Origin: Saururus chinensis
Lineage: Eukaryota > Streptophyta > Magnoliopsida > Piperales > Saururaceae
Length of the DNA stretch: 64,000 bases
NCBI GenBank assembly: GCA_035235625.1
Contig: CP141140.1
Coordinates: forward strand, 23,890,685-23,954,684
Direction: 5' to 3'
This document shows positions 1 through 12,648 of the stretch, piece after piece. How positions within the stretch are numbered: the first letter of the stretch is position 1; every line of letters starts with the position of its first letter. Position numbers and translations under genes: made by a program. The notes under the pieces were generated by a model. It searched no databases. It saw only the letters and a program-made list of their open reading frames with translations, and was not told the DNA's origin.

Positions 1-815
1 AAAGAACTATTAGTGACACTTAAAAAGTGTTGCTAAATGTGTGGCAAAAAGTCATATCGCAACTTTTCATTTTCGACACATATGAAAAAGCATCGCTAAT
101 AGTACTTCTATCAGTGATGTTTTTTTGTTCTCTCACTAATATTATATTTTTTGCAATACTTTCTAAAAGGTCGCTACTATAGAAAATATTTTTAAAAAAT
201 ACAAAAATCTTATTAGCAACACTTTTAAAAGTGTCACTAGTAAGGAAAAAAATTTAAAATAAAAAACCTTATTAGTGACATTTTTAAAAGCATCACTAGT
301 AACGAATTTTTTTTCCCGGGGGGGGGAGAGAGAGACTTCGGCAAAATAGCCGGACCCCTCCTCAGGCCGGCGGGAGAGGAGGAAAGGGAGTAGAGGGGAG
401 GGGCAGAGCTAGGAGGAGAAGGGGGCAGCTGATAGCGGTGGGGAGGCCATACTCCAATAGACAAGTTGGAACCACTCCTCCTCCCAGCAAGGAGAGGAGG
501 GAAGGGAGCATAGGGTAGGGGTGGAGCTGGGAGGAGAAGGATGTGACCAATAGCAAGGGAGGCCGATGGCAACAATGACTGTCGAGTGGGGGAGCCAGGG
601 GAGCACAATGGGGAAGGGGGATTATAGCTTCAGGCAAAAATTCACCCGCGCTAGGCATATTGTGATGCTTTTGTATAAGCATTGCTAATAATACACATAA
701 TTGCAACGCTTATACAAAATCATTGCAAATATTTAAGAAAAACTCAAACTTACCTATTTGTGACACTTCTTCTAAGGCGTCACTAATAGAAGACAAGTTG
801 TGATGCTTATTACAA
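1..815. mobile_element. CACTA-like non-autonomous element, cut by window edge
   Basis: Dense array of short direct and inverted subterminal motifs of the type TTAGTGACACTTTTAAAAG and GCGTCGCTAATAA, surrounding a GC-rich, purine-rich core (about 310-640). The same element with its left terminus visible lies at 22,980-23,858, so this copy is its paralogue. Subterminal motif arrays around a non-coding core are typical of CACTA (En/Spm) derivatives. No transposase is seen. ORF-like stretches in the core are low-complexity and I do not regard them as genes. Confidence 0.55.
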
Positions 816-1279
816 TTTTTTTAGGGGCTCCCCAATAGAACAAAAAACCCAATTAATTTATTAATAAGTCCATAGTAAAATTATATTGTACACAATAATA
901 TAATTTTACAATTGTCTGCTTGCAATGAATTCTCTTGTGAAGCGAATCCTGACCAGTAAGCCAACCCAAGGACCTCCTAGAACCCCCAGACCAATAATAA
1001 AGTAATTTTCTTTCACTAAAAATATTAAAAAATGAGATTATGCACTAATATCTACCATAAAAGCGCTAAACTATAATAAATGAGAAGTTATACGACTCAG
1101 TTTCTCGCTAAGACTCATTGCTTATCCATATTTTTACTATAGTCGCAAGCAAACAATAGTAAAATTATATTATAATATGCAAAATAATTTTATTGTGGAC
1201 CTATTGGTAAATATGGATGACCACTAGGTCTTAGTAAGAATTATCCATTTTTTTAAGATAAACCTTAAACCTAACTATT
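816..1279. other. Intergenic, no gene seen
   Basis: AT-rich spacer shared with about 23,859-24,270 in copy 2. No coding signal or RNA gene was recognised. Confidence 0.6.
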
Positions 1280-1545
1280 TCCCCCTCTTCTCTCTCTCCT
1301 CTCTCTTCTCTCTCCTCTCTCACTCTGTCTTTCTCTTTTCTATCTTCCTCTCTCATTGTCTTTCTCTCTATTCTCTTCCTCTCTCTGCTCTCTCCTCTAC
1401 TCTTTCCTCTCTCTATGTCTCTCTCTTCTCTTCCTTTCTTTCTCTCTCAATTCTCTTTCTCTCTTTCCTCATGCTCTCTCTCTGTTCTCTCTTTGCTCTA
1501 TTCTCTCTCTTCTCTTCCTCTTTCATTTTCCCCTCTCTTCTTGTA
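1280..1545. repeat. CT-rich low-complexity tract
   Basis: Almost pure pyrimidine on the plus strand (CTCTCTTT-type microsatellite). Its counterpart in copy 2 is split by a 1.9-kb insertion (24,270-24,463 and 26,386-26,500). The predicted Leu/Ser-rich peptide here is an artefact of composition. Confidence 0.85.
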
Positions 1546-2411
1546 ATAAGTGTTAATTTTTGGTACGATTTTTTACCTCTAATAAAGCTATTTTATAAAT
1601 TTTTAATAATTTTAAATTATTTAAAACTATATATTTGGTGAGTTTTTCCATGGGTGTATTAGAGCTCGGAAAAAAACACATATAGAGCCTTTAACCACAT
1701 AAATTAGATATAAGGGTCAAAAGTTACGGCCTTAAGAAACATGTCATATAAAGAAAACCCACTTATAAAATATGAGATAACCTACCCATGTAAGATCTAA
1801 TTTTATAGGGCTTCTCTATACGAGCCTAACGGTAGAAAAAATACATGAATCGGAATCCCGGAGACAAAGTTATATGTATTTATAAAATTTTAAATTTTTA
1901 AAAAAAGTAAATAAAAAAGAAGATTTATTTCATCATTGCCTTCTATAAACTGTATTCCTCATCATTTCTAAACAATTATTATAGAAATGATATAGCAAAT
2001 AAATCTTCATAGTAACCTCTTTGTATAATTGAATGTGTGTCCGTCAATGACATTATTAGAGGGACACCGGCATGACATAGTAAGTGTTTGTGCAAATACA
2101 GACACACACAGAGTGTAACAACCTCATGAAAGGACACAAACAACCTTCAGCCCGTATTTGTCAGCGAACACCCCTTTCTGGTAGATGCATGCATTACTAA
2201 ATGTCAGTACATTTGTCCATATTTGTTCATATGTATACAGAGGATATTTAAAGATACTATAGTATCTGACTTAATTGTTGACTTTGAATCTTATCATATA
2301 TATCAGAATTGAGTGATGCAAACAACAAGACCATTATTGACTTTCAATCTCCAATGAGATATGTACACTCTGCTCAATCGCAAGCTAGTTGATACAGTTC
2401 AATTCAAGACA
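1546..2411. other. 3' flank of kinase copy 1
   Basis: AT-rich. 1,550-1,900 matches 26,500-26,870, and 1,930-2,411 matches 29,880-30,357 and partly 47,180-47,550. Downstream of the kinase stop codon, so likely holds its 3' UTR. No other gene seen. Confidence 0.6.
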
Positions 2412-5400
2412 TTAACGAGGGGATACCATGCTTAGTGTCACCTGATTTGTAGAATAACTGCTTACAACTGGAGCCGAAGAACTAACACTATCTGAACTTC
2501 TACCAGAGAAGGCAGGCATCTTGGGCTCAGGAAGACGTGTGTTGTCGCTGGCTAACATGGAGATAACCGAATTCATAGTTGGCCTGTCATTAGCATTCTC
2601 TTGGACACACAGTAATCCCACATTGATGCATGTTAGCACTTGTTGGGCGACGATTGAGTCCTTGCATACCGGATCCAGAAGCTCCAGCCCTCTGCCTTCT
2701 CTCCACAAGTGCCATGCCTGCAAAATGATTCATTTCATGTCTTTATCAAAATATTTTATGGGGATTCTGTCAATGAAAACGTACAGCTAGATAAGAAGAA
2801 AATAGAGCAAATCATAAGCTTTAAGTGCTTACAGTTCCTAAAAGGTAGATTGAATGTTTGGAAGGGTAAAACCCTGTGTTCTTCCTTCCGCTGACAATTT
2901 CGATAAGCAGCACGCCGAAACTGAAAACATCCGATTTTTCGGAGAAGTTCCCGTCTAATGCATATTCAGGTGCCATATATCCACTGCACTTATTATTACC
3001 CCAGCAAACATTTAATAAAATTGAGCAGTAATATAGTTTTGCCTTTGTGGGTGTTAATGATTGCACATGCATATTCAACTTGTTGGCTGCAGGCTTAGTG
3101 ATTATACTTACAATGTACCAACAACTCTGTTTGTATTAGCTTCTGTTTGCTTGCCTCCAAAAATCCTTGCCATGCCAAAGTCTGAAATTTTTGGGTTCAT
3201 TTCACCATCTAACAATATGTTGCTTGCTTTCAGGTCTCGGTGGATTATTTTTAATCTTGAGTATCTATGTAGATAGAGAAGGCCTTGAGCAATTCCTTCA
3301 ATAATGCTGAAACGCATTTTCCAGTGTAGCAGTGACTTCTGGATTGGATCTGATTATCAGAAGAAAGAATTTTGAATTAAGAAAACAGGGTTTTCAGTTG
3401 TACCTAACAAATACTTGGATCATATAGGGGTTGGAATCATGATTTGATATTGCTAACGGCAATTCTACCATATCAATTTTGTAAGTACATTGAGCATCGA
3501 GCCGCTCAGCTGAAGAGCAGACAGTTCTGTGGAACTTGCTGACATAGGCTTGTTAGCCAATTCAAATTCACAGACCAACTTCAAAACTCTTCAATTCGGC
3601 TTTAGTGTACATGAAAAGTTTGACGAAGGTGATACGACACTATTTAGCTTCCAAATTTAAGCAGAACAAACCAAATATTTGTTTATCCAAGCTTTTGTTA
3701 GGCAAATATTCATAGATGAGCATCTTCTCCTCTCCATGGACGCACCAACCCAGAAGCCTCACAAGATTTTTGTGCTGGAGTTTCCCAATGAGTTCCACTT
3801 CATTTCTCAACTCAACTAGACCTTGTCCGGAGCTCTTGGATAGCCGTTTCACAGCAACCTCTTGACCCAGTAATTTTCCCTGGAAGTTGATATTCAATAA
3901 GTTTCCATTCATATGGACGAATAGCTTTACTGCTTAAATATTTTTTTTCCGACTTAAGGCAAATTATGTACAGAAAAAAAAAAACAGGGGCTACCCTGTA
4001 TACTGGACCGAATCCTCCTTCTCCGAGCTTATTAGCTTCATCGAAGTTGTCTGTTGCTGTGACTATACTGTGGAAATGGAATATTGGCACCTCAGCGGCA
4101 ATTGCATCTCCTGAGTTTAAAGTGCATTTATCATTGAGGCAGCCACTGGCATTGACTAGTGGGATTGCCTTATCTTGCCCCTTTGGTCCTGGTTGGTAGA
4201 AAACCATAAGGAAAGAAATTCATTGGAGAAAAGACAAATGAATTCAAGGATTGCAAGACAGAAAAAAGACTGAATTTGGATTAATTAAAAGGATTGAGCA
4301 GTATTATGAGAAAACTACATATAAAAACATAATATCACTTGGCCGTGCCACGGTAATTCAAAAAGCACATTGCTCTGCTTCAGTAGCAGTATTACCTAGT
4401 TTGTAAATTCTCCTCCAGAAGCAATAAACAACACTGCTTACAAGACACACTGCGAGGCTAATTGTTATCAGTACAATTAACAACAATTTTCTCCTTTTGG
4501 AAGCTCCTTTCCCTGCAAATGTTGCCCATTTCAACATTATTTTTTTCAGGGAACCACCACATATCATAAGCTTACCCTCTTAGAAGTTACATACATGATA
4601 ATTTAAACTAAATTTAAAGGTAAGAGTTTGAAAGTGTACCCAGTTCAGAGCTATCTACGCGTAAGTAGACAGACTGACCACGAGTAGAATTATCTCGCAT
4701 ATCGATCACTTCTCTATCCCAAACCAAGCACGTTGAGTTAGTAGCGTCACTCACATTGGCAAACGCATACGCTACACAAGAACAGTTGCTTTGGCAACGA
4801 GCTTCACATTCTCCCATACTTGACTCCATTAATGATATTGGCTGATCAGGCAGTACCATCCCCTCCATCTTGAAAAATCCATCTCCTCCCTTTTCACAAT
4901 CCAACACCCTTTTCCTCACACAGCCAGCAGACCAATTCCCTTTGTCCCATTGCTCCTGATTCTCGGGCACATACCCTTTCAAGCACGAGCAATCCCATTC
5001 TGACCCCCTTGCTATACAGTAACCAAATGGCCCACAAGAGTTATACCGATCACAATTGTTACTAGGCGACCACCACCCAAGATCCCATCTCTGAGAATCC
5101 TTCTGCCATGAAAGCTGCTGAATTTGACCGGAATCAGTTAACACAAACCTGGCCTGGATTGAATCGTCCGATAGAGTAATTGTCATGTAGATCTCTTGGT
5201 CGTTAGCTACCACGGTCATGTATGATACAAAATTAGGGCTCTGGGCCAAGCCACTAAACATGCCCCCATCCCAGACACCACTTCTCCAGTAGCGATCAGA
5301 ACCTTTCCACATGATCAGCTGCGTAAGAGGGCCTTCAGGATCTACGCCCAGGGAGAAAGCCCCTGGAGCAGGGTCGTTGGCATCTTGCCATGATCTGAGG

Positions 5401-5912
5401 CGCCAAGTTGATCGAGTTCTCAAGTTAAGACTCAGCTTCATGCCGGGAAGGAACGTGTCTGAAGGAAAATCGAAACTCTGCCATATTATTGTTTCATCTC
5501 CCTCTTTAAGGACAAGATTTCCAGACTGCAACAGCATTGCACTTACATTTTCACGACTAGCAAGAGGTACAGATACGTTTGTGCTCCAGAGGGTATTGTT
5601 TCTTCCATCCAAGACGACCAGATTGCCATCTTCTGCAATGGCAAGAGCTCCTGAGGAATCTCTAACTGGGTTTTCCCGGTTTGCAACCCACACAAAGGTC
5701 GGACCAGGAATGTTGTTGTACCATATTCCAACATAACGATTGCTGGAATTCCCTGGGCTGAAGAAGCCTAAGGCGAAGCTTTGACCCGCTGAGATGATCG
5801 TCTGATTGTCCCTGACAGGATTAAGAAGTGTTATGCTGTCTTGGGCGAAGCAAATAACAAGATGCCACCAGCATATGACGTGCAAGCAGGTGCTAAGAGA
5901 CGATGAAACCAT
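2412..5912 (-). CDS. G-type lectin S-receptor-like Ser/Thr kinase, copy 1
   Basis: Predicted plasma-membrane receptor kinase with an S-domain ectodomain. Seven exons with GT-AG junctions fit: 5912-4640, 4512-4396, 4188-3995, 3879-3672, 3349-3112, 2983-2833, 2717-2412. The joined frame is 2,487 nt, 828 aa, normal for the family. Order: signal peptide (about 1-23), B-lectin domain, S-locus glycoprotein domain with WDGG region, EGF-like Cys cluster (SCGPFGYC), PAN/apple domain ([11 protein letters not shown]), one TM helix (about 434-456) followed by Arg-rich stop-transfer, then kinase. Kinase signatures: GEGGFGPVY loop, VAVK (Lys539), HRDLKASN (Asp636, RD-type), DFG (Asp654), APE (681-683). The ATG at 5912 precedes a good signal peptide. 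Ligand unknown. I see no broken residue, so probably functional. Exon borders are read by eye. Confidence 0.9.
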
Positions 5913-6769
5913 TTAGAAACTAGTCTTTCCTATGGGATGCTAAGAGATGCAAATGGAGGGCAAGTGACTGCGTTAGTCACGGATAAAATTGATTAGCTTT
6001 GAAGCTTTAACTGTGTCCCAAATCAAACATTCTGCTAGCCAGTCCACTGGGTCAATCATGTCGGCTGCATGCACTGTTGATATTTGGATCATGCATGTAT
6101 CACGACACATTTGCGTGTGTATTAGTAGCGTCCGATTTTGTTCAAATGCATTATCACATGCGGGCGAAAATGGATCCAAACTTGCTGACCCAGGACGATT
6201 TTCTGAAAGCTCCCCAATGAAAGATAGCCATTTCTTTATTCGTTGGATGGCCCGCATGAAACTAGGATGAAACTCTCTTCATAATGCTAAGTTGAGAAGG
6301 CAAAATATTTAACTAGTAAACTTCAAATACAAATTTCAAAGCCACAAGGTTAAATGGGAGAAGTTTCAATGTCAACAGTGTTATGCGCCTAACCACAGGC
6401 AAAGTTTTTACGGAAGTCACGGGTTCATCAAAACAAATAAATATAATAGTCAGATTTTTTTTAACAAATATACGTATGAAATAATCAATATTATCTTAGT
6501 TAATGATTTTTGGGGTGTTAGCCCTATGACTCCCTATCCCACTTCTTTTCTCCTCCTCCTTCACCACTAGTGCTGCCAATTTCCACCTAGCCTCTGTCAT
6601 CCCTCTGACATCACGGCCTAGCCCACAACCAGGCTTTGAACATAAAGACCATGCCACATTTGGATGTCACAGCTCTAGCCGCTATAACTGCCAGAGGGAA
6701 CCATGTCGTGGTCGAGAGATGGATGGAATAAGGGACAAAATTTTAAGAAGAAATGAGAAGAAAAGAGAT
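5913..6769. other. Upstream region of kinase copy 1
   Basis: Immediately 5' of the kinase and homologous to 33,848-34,320 plus about 35,567-35,960 in copy 2, so it likely includes the promoter. I could not place a convincing TATA box. The stretch GTCACGGG near 6,417 is the empty site of the hAT-type element inserted in copy 2. Confidence 0.5.
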
Positions 6770-7600
6770 TTAAAAGGCTGCGAAATAAGATAATAATAAT
6801 TTGAAGTGCTTTGAATGTGATAAATTAGGTTACTTTGTTATTAATTGTTTTGATAATTCTTCTGATGAGAAGCCTAAAAAAATAAAAAAAACTTTAATTA
6901 AAAGAAAAATAAAAAAATATTTTAAGTAACTTACTTTGATAAGAGCTCTTCTGAAAAAAAAATAATTTGTGTAACTATATTGTCTTCCATGCTAGTGTGA
7001 AGGATGATAATTCAGAAGAATATTTTCATTAATCACCTTCTTTTGAAGAGAACTCAGAGTCTAAGGTTGATTCTAATTAGTTTAAAGGAATCTTTAAACA
7101 ACTATTAGTTTTTATTAAGAGTACCAAAAGTCTTAAGAGAGAGTTGAAGAAAAAAAAAAGATGAACTAGTTATATTTTCTCAAAAGACTAATAGATTAGT
7201 GGAGTTGAATAACAAACTAAAAAAAAAAGTGAATGACCTTACGCAAGACCCAAAGAGTGAAAAAGAAAATTTTAGTGCTCTTAATAGAGAATTTATGTCA
7301 TCTAAAGAGAAATTAAATGGGTTCAAAAAAGCAAAAAAGAAATTGAAGACTACGTTTGGCATTGGCCAAACAAACAAGATGGACTTAGGGTTTAGAAATT
7401 ACTTACCTACCATCTTACAAAAACTTATTATCTTTGTGAAGTAAAAAAAAAGTATAAAACAGCCTAAGATAGTGCCCAGCTCACTTAGGTTTAGAGTGAT
7501 ATTTGCCATAGTAAAACCCATGTTAGAAAAGGGTCTTGAGAATTCTTTCAAACTTAGGTCAAAGAAAAATGAGAATAAGAAGCACACTACGCTCTCTACC
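6770..7600 (+). mobile_element. Ty1/copia gag relic
   Basis: Degenerate plus-strand coding remnant. A CCHC-like zinc knuckle (KCFECDKLGYFVINC, with Tyr in place of His) lies at about 6,800-6,845. It is followed by a Lys/Glu-rich coiled-coil-like stretch (about 7,160-7,330) and a KTTFGIGQTNKMDLGF motif like the end of copia gag regions. Many stop codons interrupt it. No protease, integrase or reverse transcriptase follows, so it is a fragment. Confidence 0.55.
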
Positions 7601-8420
7601 TCTAAGCTACCCTACTAAGTATATATGAAGAAGATGAAGAGAATGTGGGTGAAGAAAGTTAACCTTTGTAGCTTTGAAGAATCAATTAGCGAAAACAAGA
7701 AAATCTACCTTAGGTTGCCTTAAGATTCGATAACTAGGTAAGGCTAAAGAGTCTTATATATTAATAAGTAAAAAAATTATTTTTGGACCATGATATAATA
7801 CTTTCAATCATTTGGACACACATGTTTTAGTTTCATCTAATTTTGCTTCGTTTTCATGTCTTCTGTGTCATAGGTTTCAAATGAAAAAAATAAAATATGA
7901 TTGAAAACATAAAAAAATTAGTGTAGCTTTTGCTTGGTTATGCAATTGCCTCTATTTTTGTTTTTGATGAAGTTTAGTTTTTAAGATATTTTGAGATCAA
8001 TTTTCCTTTAAGCTGAAAAATAATATTATTTATTATCAAATATACCTTTACTAAGAGACAGATACACCAAGGAGAGTAAATATTAATTTGATTTTTCTAT
8101 GCTTGATGTTACAATTCTCTGATTTCAAAAACTTGCATACATCATGTTGAGACTCAAGTCATTTTGAGTATGAACATCAATAGAGAATTCTTAAACATAT
8201 GTTGGCATAGGTGTCTGAATTTTAATGGAGTCTAGGTAATCAAATTAAAGGATCTTTGGCTAGATTTCTATTTAGAATTCAAACAAAAAAATTTTTTATA
8301 AAATTTACTTCAATGTTTATGAGTCTTATGTACTTTAATATCTCTTTAGATAATGAAATTGTCCTTGTACAGATAATGGAAAAGATAATACAAAAAATCT
8401 ATCAACTTGATATCTAAAAA
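7590..8420. repeat. Dispersed repeat, partner at 26,880-27,480
   Basis: Two blocks align with 26,880-27,480: the GAAGATGAAGAGAATGTGGG region and the AGCTTTTGCTT / ATACCTTTACTAAGAGA region. It follows the copia gag relic and may be more of the same element. No open frame. Confidence 0.45.
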
Positions 8421-9690
8421 ATGAATGAAAAAAAATATGAAGTAAAGATGATTTAGAAGAAGCTAAACCCTAGAAAAATAATTTGAGAAAAAATATCATA
8501 ACTCGGAAAAAGGCAGGGGCATATTGATTATAAGTATTTGAATATTTTTATTTTTTTAGGAAAGTAATTTATATAAATTCTAGTTAAAGAGAGTCAAAAA
8601 TTGTAAACTTAGTCTTTACTAGGTTCTAAACAAAATTTTCTAAATTTGGTTAAGAGTGATCTTGTGAAATTGAAGATTAAAAGAGACAAGAGTTGACTAT
8701 ATTGGTAATTTTCTTCCAAAACTAATAAAAGAAGATAATGTGTCAAAAAGAATAGAATGAAATTGATAATCACATACCAATAGGGTTAACTGATCTATGA
8801 CAATGTATTAATAAACTTAATTTGTAGATGCACTTAGATTAAATGAGAATTGATTACAAAATTCTCAAAAAGAGCTCAAATTTGCTGATTTTGAATATTT
8901 GAATTTTATTTTGAGTTATGGATTCCAAAATAATTTTATTTTAATAGAAAATGGCTTGAAATAATTTTAGAAATTTATTGGAATTTTTTCAATGTTTTTG
9001 ATTTTTTGTAAATTTTGTTATTTTCAAAAAAAAATTAAAATAGATTTTTTCCCCAAACGATCAATTGAATGAAACGATTGATTGTTAGTCAAAATCTTTG
9101 TGCCGAAGCTCCATTTTAAACTTGGCCTCTCTCTATTTCACGATCATTCCTCTCTAAACTTCCTCTAAACATTTGTGGGAGAGAATAGAGTTGATTTGTG
9201 TGTGTTTGTGCGGAAAACAAATGGTTTTGCACATCAAAATCCAAAATTTCACCCCAGCCAAAGGTATGTTTGGAACCGAAGTTTAAATTTTTTTAGGTGA
9301 TTTCAAAAGGTTTTTCATGTGATTTGTACAGGTAGGAATATTAGGTATAGGATGATCTAGCTTTGATAAAGTTTTCACACGTTTTGATCCATTGGAACTC
9401 AAAATTTGACTAAAAATTTCATGTGGTTTCAAGAATTTTTACTAAATTAGGGGTTTTCAAAATCAGGGGTTTAGGAACGGATTTTAATGTAATTTGAACT
9501 TCTAGGCTATTTATTTCTGTAATATCTTTATTTCTAGTCAATGTGTAGCTCTAGGTTACTTCATGTGCTAATTAATTTAGATGGGGAGAGCAAAGAGTAG
9601 AAGACTGTCAAGTTAGGTTTAGGGAACCTAGGATCCTCTAGTAGTAGTTCAAATCGGGTTAAACCGATTAGATATGAGCAGAGTTTAGTT
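8421..9690. other. AT-rich intergenic, no gene seen
   Basis: AT-rich with frequent stops in all frames. Around 9,055-9,090 there are GATTGATTG-type motifs similar to those in the solo LTR at 46,050 and at 22,360-22,500, hinting at old LTR DNA. Nothing firmer is supported. Confidence 0.4.
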
Positions 9691-9699
9691 CCCATTCTC

Positions 9700-10205
9700 T
9701 TAGATACTGCAGTTGACTAGATAGAGGCCATACCATACTACATGGATTATTTCTCCACCATTTACACTTCAAGATAGCTTGTCTACCCTAGACTCATTAG
9801 GTAGTAGTTTGCATCACTCCACTTGGAGGTTGATGGTGCACTTGTAGACGTTGCTGAAGAAGTTCAGGTGTGAGTGACACCTGACATTATTGCCACTGTT
9901 ATTGGGTGTGGGAGGAGAAAGCTCGCATTGCCATTTATTGGATATGTCATTCCACCATACAAGGAGTTGTTTGCTACTTTACTTGGTTTGCCATGAGGTC
10001 CAAAGCTTGAGGTCTCGTTACTTGCACATTCGATGACCTAGGACTTTCGCTTACTCCATATGATTGCTCAATATGATGTTTAGAGTGCAGGAAGAAGTGA
10101 GTAGATAGAAAGATGGCAAAATTGTTACAAATCCTAGCCCCGTCTCATTTGAAGCTCGATTTACCCTCTCTTATCTTTGAAAGGATCATGGAGTTCTTGC
10201 ATAGC
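9700..10205 (+). pseudogene. Relic of a plant retroelement-associated ORF
   Basis: A plus-strand frame with stops at regular intervals reads like the 'putative plant transposon protein' domain: a LVYPRLIR-QFASL block, then DGALVDV, then a V-TPDIIATVIG block and an LLGLP motif. These match my recollection of a domain found next to plant gypsy elements. The match is by pattern only. At least six in-frame stops make it non-functional. Confidence 0.35.
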
Positions 10206-10219
10206 TATACACATAAGAT

Positions 10220-10907
10220 TAGGGGTGTTCACGGACAAATACGGACGCGGACAGAGGTATGCCCACGTCCGTCCGCCAATTAGCTAAGTGTTGTCCACGT
10301 CCGTCTGTGTCCACTAATGTCCGTAGCATCTATTGTCCAAGTCCGTCCGTCACGGACACGGACGAACATGGACGGACGCGGACAATTACGCCAAATCCCT
10401 ATTTTTATGTATACTCCTTATGTAGCATGTTAGAACTGTCCTAACATGCTACATAAGGTCTGTATTTATATTTTACATGTACAGTCCTTATGTAGCATGT
10501 TAGAACTGTCCTAACATGCTACATAAGGCCTGTATTTATATTTTTACCTAAAAAATACATATACAAAATGCTAAAATAAGTTAAAAATCACCCACAATAC
10601 TAAAATTTTAAAATTCTTATCATCAATTATAACAAAAACAAAGTCTTCTTTGTAATTAAGTCAACTATAACTATCTAAGTACTTAATATAACCATAATCC
10701 AAATTTTCAATTAGGTGGCAGACGCGGACGTCCGCGGACACGGACAATAGTTTGTCCACGTTGGCAGGCACCTACAAGGACAGACAAATTTAATGGTCCG
10801 TGTCCGTGTCCACGTCCGCCACGGACTAAAAAATTTGTCCACTCTATGTATTTATGGACGCAGACACGGACGGACAAACGGACATTGGACGTCCGTGAAC
10901 ACCCCTA
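10220..10907. mobile_element. hAT-like non-autonomous element
   Basis: 688 bp bounded by perfect 17-bp inverted repeats (TAGGGGTGTTCACGGAC) and flanked by an 8-bp target duplication, CATAAGAT left and CATGAGAT right (7/8 match). Subterminal regions are crowded with GTCCG/CGGAC motifs in both orientations. TAGGG termini with an 8-bp TSD are hAT hallmarks. No transposase frame. Present only in copy 1. Confidence 0.85.
10415..10529. repeat. Two tandem perfect hairpins inside hAT element
   Basis: An 18-bp arm (CCTTATGTAGCATGTTAG) faces its exact complement across a 7-base loop, and the whole unit is repeated about 70 bp downstream. The second copy is nearly identical to the first. Confidence 0.8.
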
Positions 10908-12643
10908 CATGAGATGTTGTCATTTCTATACATTATATTTCAAATTTTTAAAGCAGTGCATGTGAGAGTACCAAGGACATGATATGGCAAAAATCATGTT
11001 ATCATATATGTGATATGGAGTGTATTGTATTATAAACAATACGTGTTGTCAGCATGTTGTTTCATCATATATGCGATAAGGAGCATATTGTATTATAAGT
11101 TACTGGCCCAAATAACACAATATGTTATTGTTAACACAATATGACACATATCATAAAATCAATAAGACATTATTGATATATCGTATTATCATTGATGCAG
11201 TATGAGCAACATCATATTATGAGTCATTTTGTCCGTTATGCCAGAGGATGGGTTGTCGGCATCAATGAAAGGATGATTTTTTTTTACCTGGAAAGAAAAT
11301 AGGGTTTTATCGCCTCCTCCATCTGCCGATGAGTTGCTATAAGTGATCAACCTCCAGTAAGCCATCGTCAGTAATTCGCCACCAATTATACCCCCCCACT
11401 AGAACAATGCCCCCACCCCCTTCCACTATTTATTAATGAGATAAGAACTTAGGTATGAGTTTATTTATGACCTAAGAGTATATTTGGCCCAAACCAAGTC
11501 ATATAAAATTAAATGTTAAAATCCAGGGACTATAAAATATTTGTATCTTGGGCTAAGTAATATAAAAAAATCTCTATATTAATTGATGACATAGTTTTTT
11601 TTTGTACAAAAATAACATAGCTCAAAAGCACTAGCTTATGCTCCATCCTTACCATGAGCCTAGAGTAAAGATCTCGTAGAGACTGTATATTTTTAGGATT
11701 GATGGCCACTGTCAATTTCATAAATGAATAGCGCTCAGGCATTCATTATGCTGGGCTCATGGTAAGTGTGGAGCTTTAAAACTCTTTTGTAACCATGATT
11801 AGCTTCTTTTGAGGCAGAATTAAGTGTAATGCTCACAAAGTAAAAGGTCTTCAAAATTCCATATCATATCTCCTAATGTCACCCTAAGCGATAAGATAAT
11901 TCATGACACATTGGGCTTGCAACTATGTTCCCTTTCGCACGCCTCTGTCGCGAACTCAGTTTCCCATAATTTTTCATTTAGCATCAAATGCTACAAAAAA
12001 CGAGATTTTATTTTCAAATTTTCTGGTAACATGAATAATATTATGAACATTTAAACTTAAATGATTAACATAACATAAAATAATCTAATCTTTTGTGAAA
12101 AACTTGGATACAATTACAATGGATCAGCAAGGAAAAAGAAATTATTAACACAGGGTAACACACATTAGTATAAGTGGGAAATTCTCTTTGAAGGGTGTCC
12201 ATCTTAAAAACATACAACTTGTCTAAAGTAGAAGTATATCCCTTGGGGTGCTCTTGAAGTACCAAATAATTTCTTGTAAGGACGACTTACATCCTGTCTG
12301 TCATGTTTGAGCTAACACTTGTCCATGGCAACTTGTCCAGAGACTTTGCATGGAATACATAGGAGATTTAGCAAAGGGATTCTCTTTTCTAGCAAAAGAA
12401 TGCTTAAAATTTACTATAATTTGTATTTAGTCCCGGCAATAAAAAAATCAAGAGACAAAGAGACATTTATATGAACTAGGGTTTATGTAGAAGTGGCAGA
12501 GGGCAGGACTTAGCCTGACCTTGGCTAATTTTATGGGGGTTAGGGTAGATCGGGCCCAACCTAGACCCAAAGAGAGCCCATGTCTAATATCTCCAAAGCT
12601 GAGGCCCAACATTGTCCTTAGGCCTGATGTGCCGGGCCTCAGG
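10908..12643. other. Intergenic, no gene seen
   Basis: AT-rich, with degenerate palindromic ATATGATA / TATTGTATTATAA motifs at about 10,980-11,230. No supported coding, RNA or element boundary. From about 12,470 the sequence is again homologous to copy 2 (49,620 on). Confidence 0.4.
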
Positions 12644-12648
12644 CTAGG

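Noticed and set aside
237..706. Overlapping open frames on both strands of the GC-rich core
   Set aside because: Pro/Leu/Ser-rich peptides from purine-rich low-complexity DNA inside a transposable element; no domain, and the copy at 23,360-23,736 has different frames.
1356..1556. 66-aa Leu/Ser/Phe-rich frame
   Set aside because: Direct translation of the CT microsatellite.
5311..5736. 141-aa plus-strand frame opposite the kinase exon
   Set aside because: Antisense shadow of the B-lectin exon; the same shadow appears at 33,279-33,671.
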